Assembly (NCBI GenBank): GCA_030447305.1
Contig: JAUJPC010000001.1
Coordinates: forward strand, 922,001-986,000
Direction of reading: 5' to 3'
Length of the DNA stretch: 64,000 bases
DNA from: Actinomycetota bacterium
Lineage (GTDB): Bacteria; Actinomycetota; CADDZG01; JAHWKV01
The notes beneath the pieces were generated by a model that did not search any database, had not been told where the DNA came from, and saw only the letters and a list, made by a program, of their open reading frames with translations. The position numbers and the translations under genes are program-made. This document shows, in pieces, positions 63,234 to 64,000 of the stretch; position 1 is the first letter of the stretch; the number at the start of each line of letters is the position of its first letter.

Positions 63234-63946
63234 CACATTTGTTACCGCTCGACAGCGGAATGCTCATCGAGGGGCCCGGACATTTCTGCCGGACTCTGCA
63301 TGTCGCCATGCAGGTCGGACCATATCTTCATTCGGTTGAGAATGTTCGGCATATGGTCTCTGAGGATTCTGGCTGCACATGGACTCGCCGGTACCGGCCA
63401 CCTCCATTCATTTGGAGTGCCTTCAGGCGTAAGGCGTCAAATCCATCTTTCGATAGATGTTCCCCCCGTGACATCGCCCGGACAATTTGGGCAAATGTCA
63501 CAAAGTCCGCTTGCTTGTTGCTTACCAGAGGTTGTGCTTCGAAGAAAGGGATCACCTTGGTGAGTAGGTCGTTGCGGTCTCTCACCACTAACACCAAACA
63601 AGTGTCCGACGATCCACGGTGATTCTGACGAATCCGTCCACAGTCGAATCTCCGAGCGATCAGGTCCAGGACCTGGCGACGCTCTTCGTTTTGGCTGACA
63701 TGAAACTCAGGAACCAGCTGCCACTTGGGTCTGGTGCATGAATTTCTTTGGACCGCCACGTGGAATGATCCTTCTCCGTCTACATAACCCGCTATGTAGG
63801 CATCCAGCCTTTCCTGCTGATTGTCCGCACCGAGAGGATTTTCACTTTCCATGCCATCACCCTAAAGGTCAGGGGTGACACGAATGAGTACCTTCGGATT
63901 CTCGGAGTTTCCAGCATTTAGCCGAATTTATAGACAGCGCGTGTCC
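63234..63946 (-). other. Group I intron in the 23S rRNA gene (713 bases)
   Basis: It interrupts the loop GAGACAGT|TCGGTCC between E. coli-equivalent U2604 and U2605. Direct reading gives: P1, exon GACAGT with guide GCTGTC (63933-63938), ending in the required U-G pair; P3, TTCGGC (63921-63926) with GCCGAA (63345-63350); P7, ACCATA (63352-63357) with TATGGT (63319-63324) in the typical GAAGATATGGTCC context; P8, CATTC (63340-63344) with GAATG (63329-63333); and P9, CTGCATG-GCGA-CATGCAG (63296-63313) with a GNRA loop. The last intron base is G, as expected. The P3-P4 junction reads TAAATGCTGGAAACTCC. It encodes a homing endonuclease. Subgroup is probably IA or IB, not resolved. Confidence 0.94.
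63328..63852 (-). CDS. LAGLIDADG homing endonuclease of I-CreI type, encoded in the intron
   Basis: A 174-residue protein with one LAGLIDADG motif at about residues 16-28 (LDAYIAGYVDGEGSF; metal-binding Asp D25), so it should act as a homodimer. The following blocks fit the I-CreI family: PEFHVSQNEERRQVLDLIAR, GRIRQNHRGSSDT, and SNKQADFVTF with the conserved active-site-region Lys. The expected target is the intron-less 23S gene across the insertion site. AGGG lies seven bases before the ATG. Its last codons overlap P7, P3 and P8 of the ribozyme core, and its TGA falls in P8. It appears intact. Confidence 0.93.
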   Translation of the reverse strand: MESENPLGADNQQERLDAYIAGYVDGEGSFHVAVQRNSCTRPKWQLVPEFHVSQNEERRQVLDLIARRFDCGRIRQNHRGSSDTCLVLVVRDRNDLLTKVIPFFEAQPLVSNKQADFVTFAQIVRAMSRGEHLSKDGFDALRLKALQMNGGGRYRRVHVQPESSETICRTFSTE

Positions 63947-64000
63947 ACTGTCTCGCGACGTTCTAAACCCAGCTCGCGTACCGCTTTAATGGGCGAACAG
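63947..64000 (-). rRNA. rrl: 23S rRNA, end of the exon upstream of the intron (continues beyond window)
   Basis: Reads CTGTTCGCCCATTAAAGCGG, then GGGTTTAGAACGTCG and CGAGACAGT, corresponding to E. coli positions up to U2604 in domain V, including U2585 and A2602 of the peptidyl-transferase centre. The rest of the gene lies past base 64000. Confidence 0.95.

Noticed and set aside
63234..63946. Archaeal-type (bulge-helix-bulge) intron or simple intervening sequence in 23S
   Set aside because: The P1/P3/P7/P8/P9 pairings, the terminal G and the U-G splice-site pair identify a group I ribozyme instead.

Overview
The window is 64 kb of GC-rich bacterial chromosome with very tight gene packing. 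Many neighbours overlap by four bases (ATGA or GTGA). Gene order points to a deep-branching member of the Actinomycetota. Three blocks support this: gcvH next to an FHA protein of GarA type, an FtsR-like MerR protein, a bifunctional nuclease and a second MerR; tlyA/nadK/steA/steB; and parA with scpA/scpB/rluB/cmk/der. All three follow mycobacterial order (the Rv1691-Rv1713 and Rv1825-Rv1832 neighbourhoods). Split glycine decarboxylase subunits, a MerR promoter with a TAnnnT -10 box and a tRNA without encoded CCA fit the same view. I cannot name a genus; an uncultured lineage is likely.

Layout. 1-10.4 kb is a mixed, partly accessory stretch. It holds the end of lnt, a flavin-binding oxidoreductase-like gene, a glutaredoxin, two duplicated small CxC-type proteins around an XRE regulator, a GvpU-like gene, a tyrosine recombinase, three poorly known proteins and a large UvrD-type helicase. 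10.4-24 kb is a long minus-strand block: glycine cleavage (gcvT, gcvPA, gcvPB, gcvH and a lipoyl/octanoyl transferase), GarA/FtsR signalling, hpt, a DacF-like carboxypeptidase, a VanW protein and pgsA. 24-33.4 kb has tRNA-Pro, der-cmk-aroA-tyrA-aroH and rluB-scpB-scpA, then trpS. 33.5-46 kb has an M50 protease, an orphan ParA with a putative DNA-binding partner, a DksA-type zinc protein, an RlpA-like protein, ald-nudix-pyrG and an envelope block ending in murJ. 46-62.7 kb has a glycosyltransferase, a DUF2283/DUF4258 pair, a MocR regulator, steB-steA-nadK-tlyA, peptidases, HAD and TPR proteins, DUF1015 and a DnaJ-like protein. 62.7-64 kb is the 3' end of an rRNA operon read on the minus strand.

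The most striking element is a 713-base group I intron in the 23S rRNA gene, inserted between positions equivalent to E. coli U2604 and U2605 in the peptidyl-transferase loop. P1, P3, P7, P8 and P9 can all be read from the sequence. The intron encodes an I-CreI-like single-motif LAGLIDADG protein whose last codons overlap the P7/P3/P8 core.

Other points worth following up are: several genes that seem to lack an ATG, GTG or TTG start and instead carry a Shine-Dalgarno-spaced or stop-coupled ATC or CTG; two genes split by apparent frameshifts (a cNMP-binding protein and a glycolipid-binding-domain protein); and a perfect TTGTCGACAA palindrome on each side of the parA operon. I saw no CRISPR array, insertion sequence or phage structural genes.
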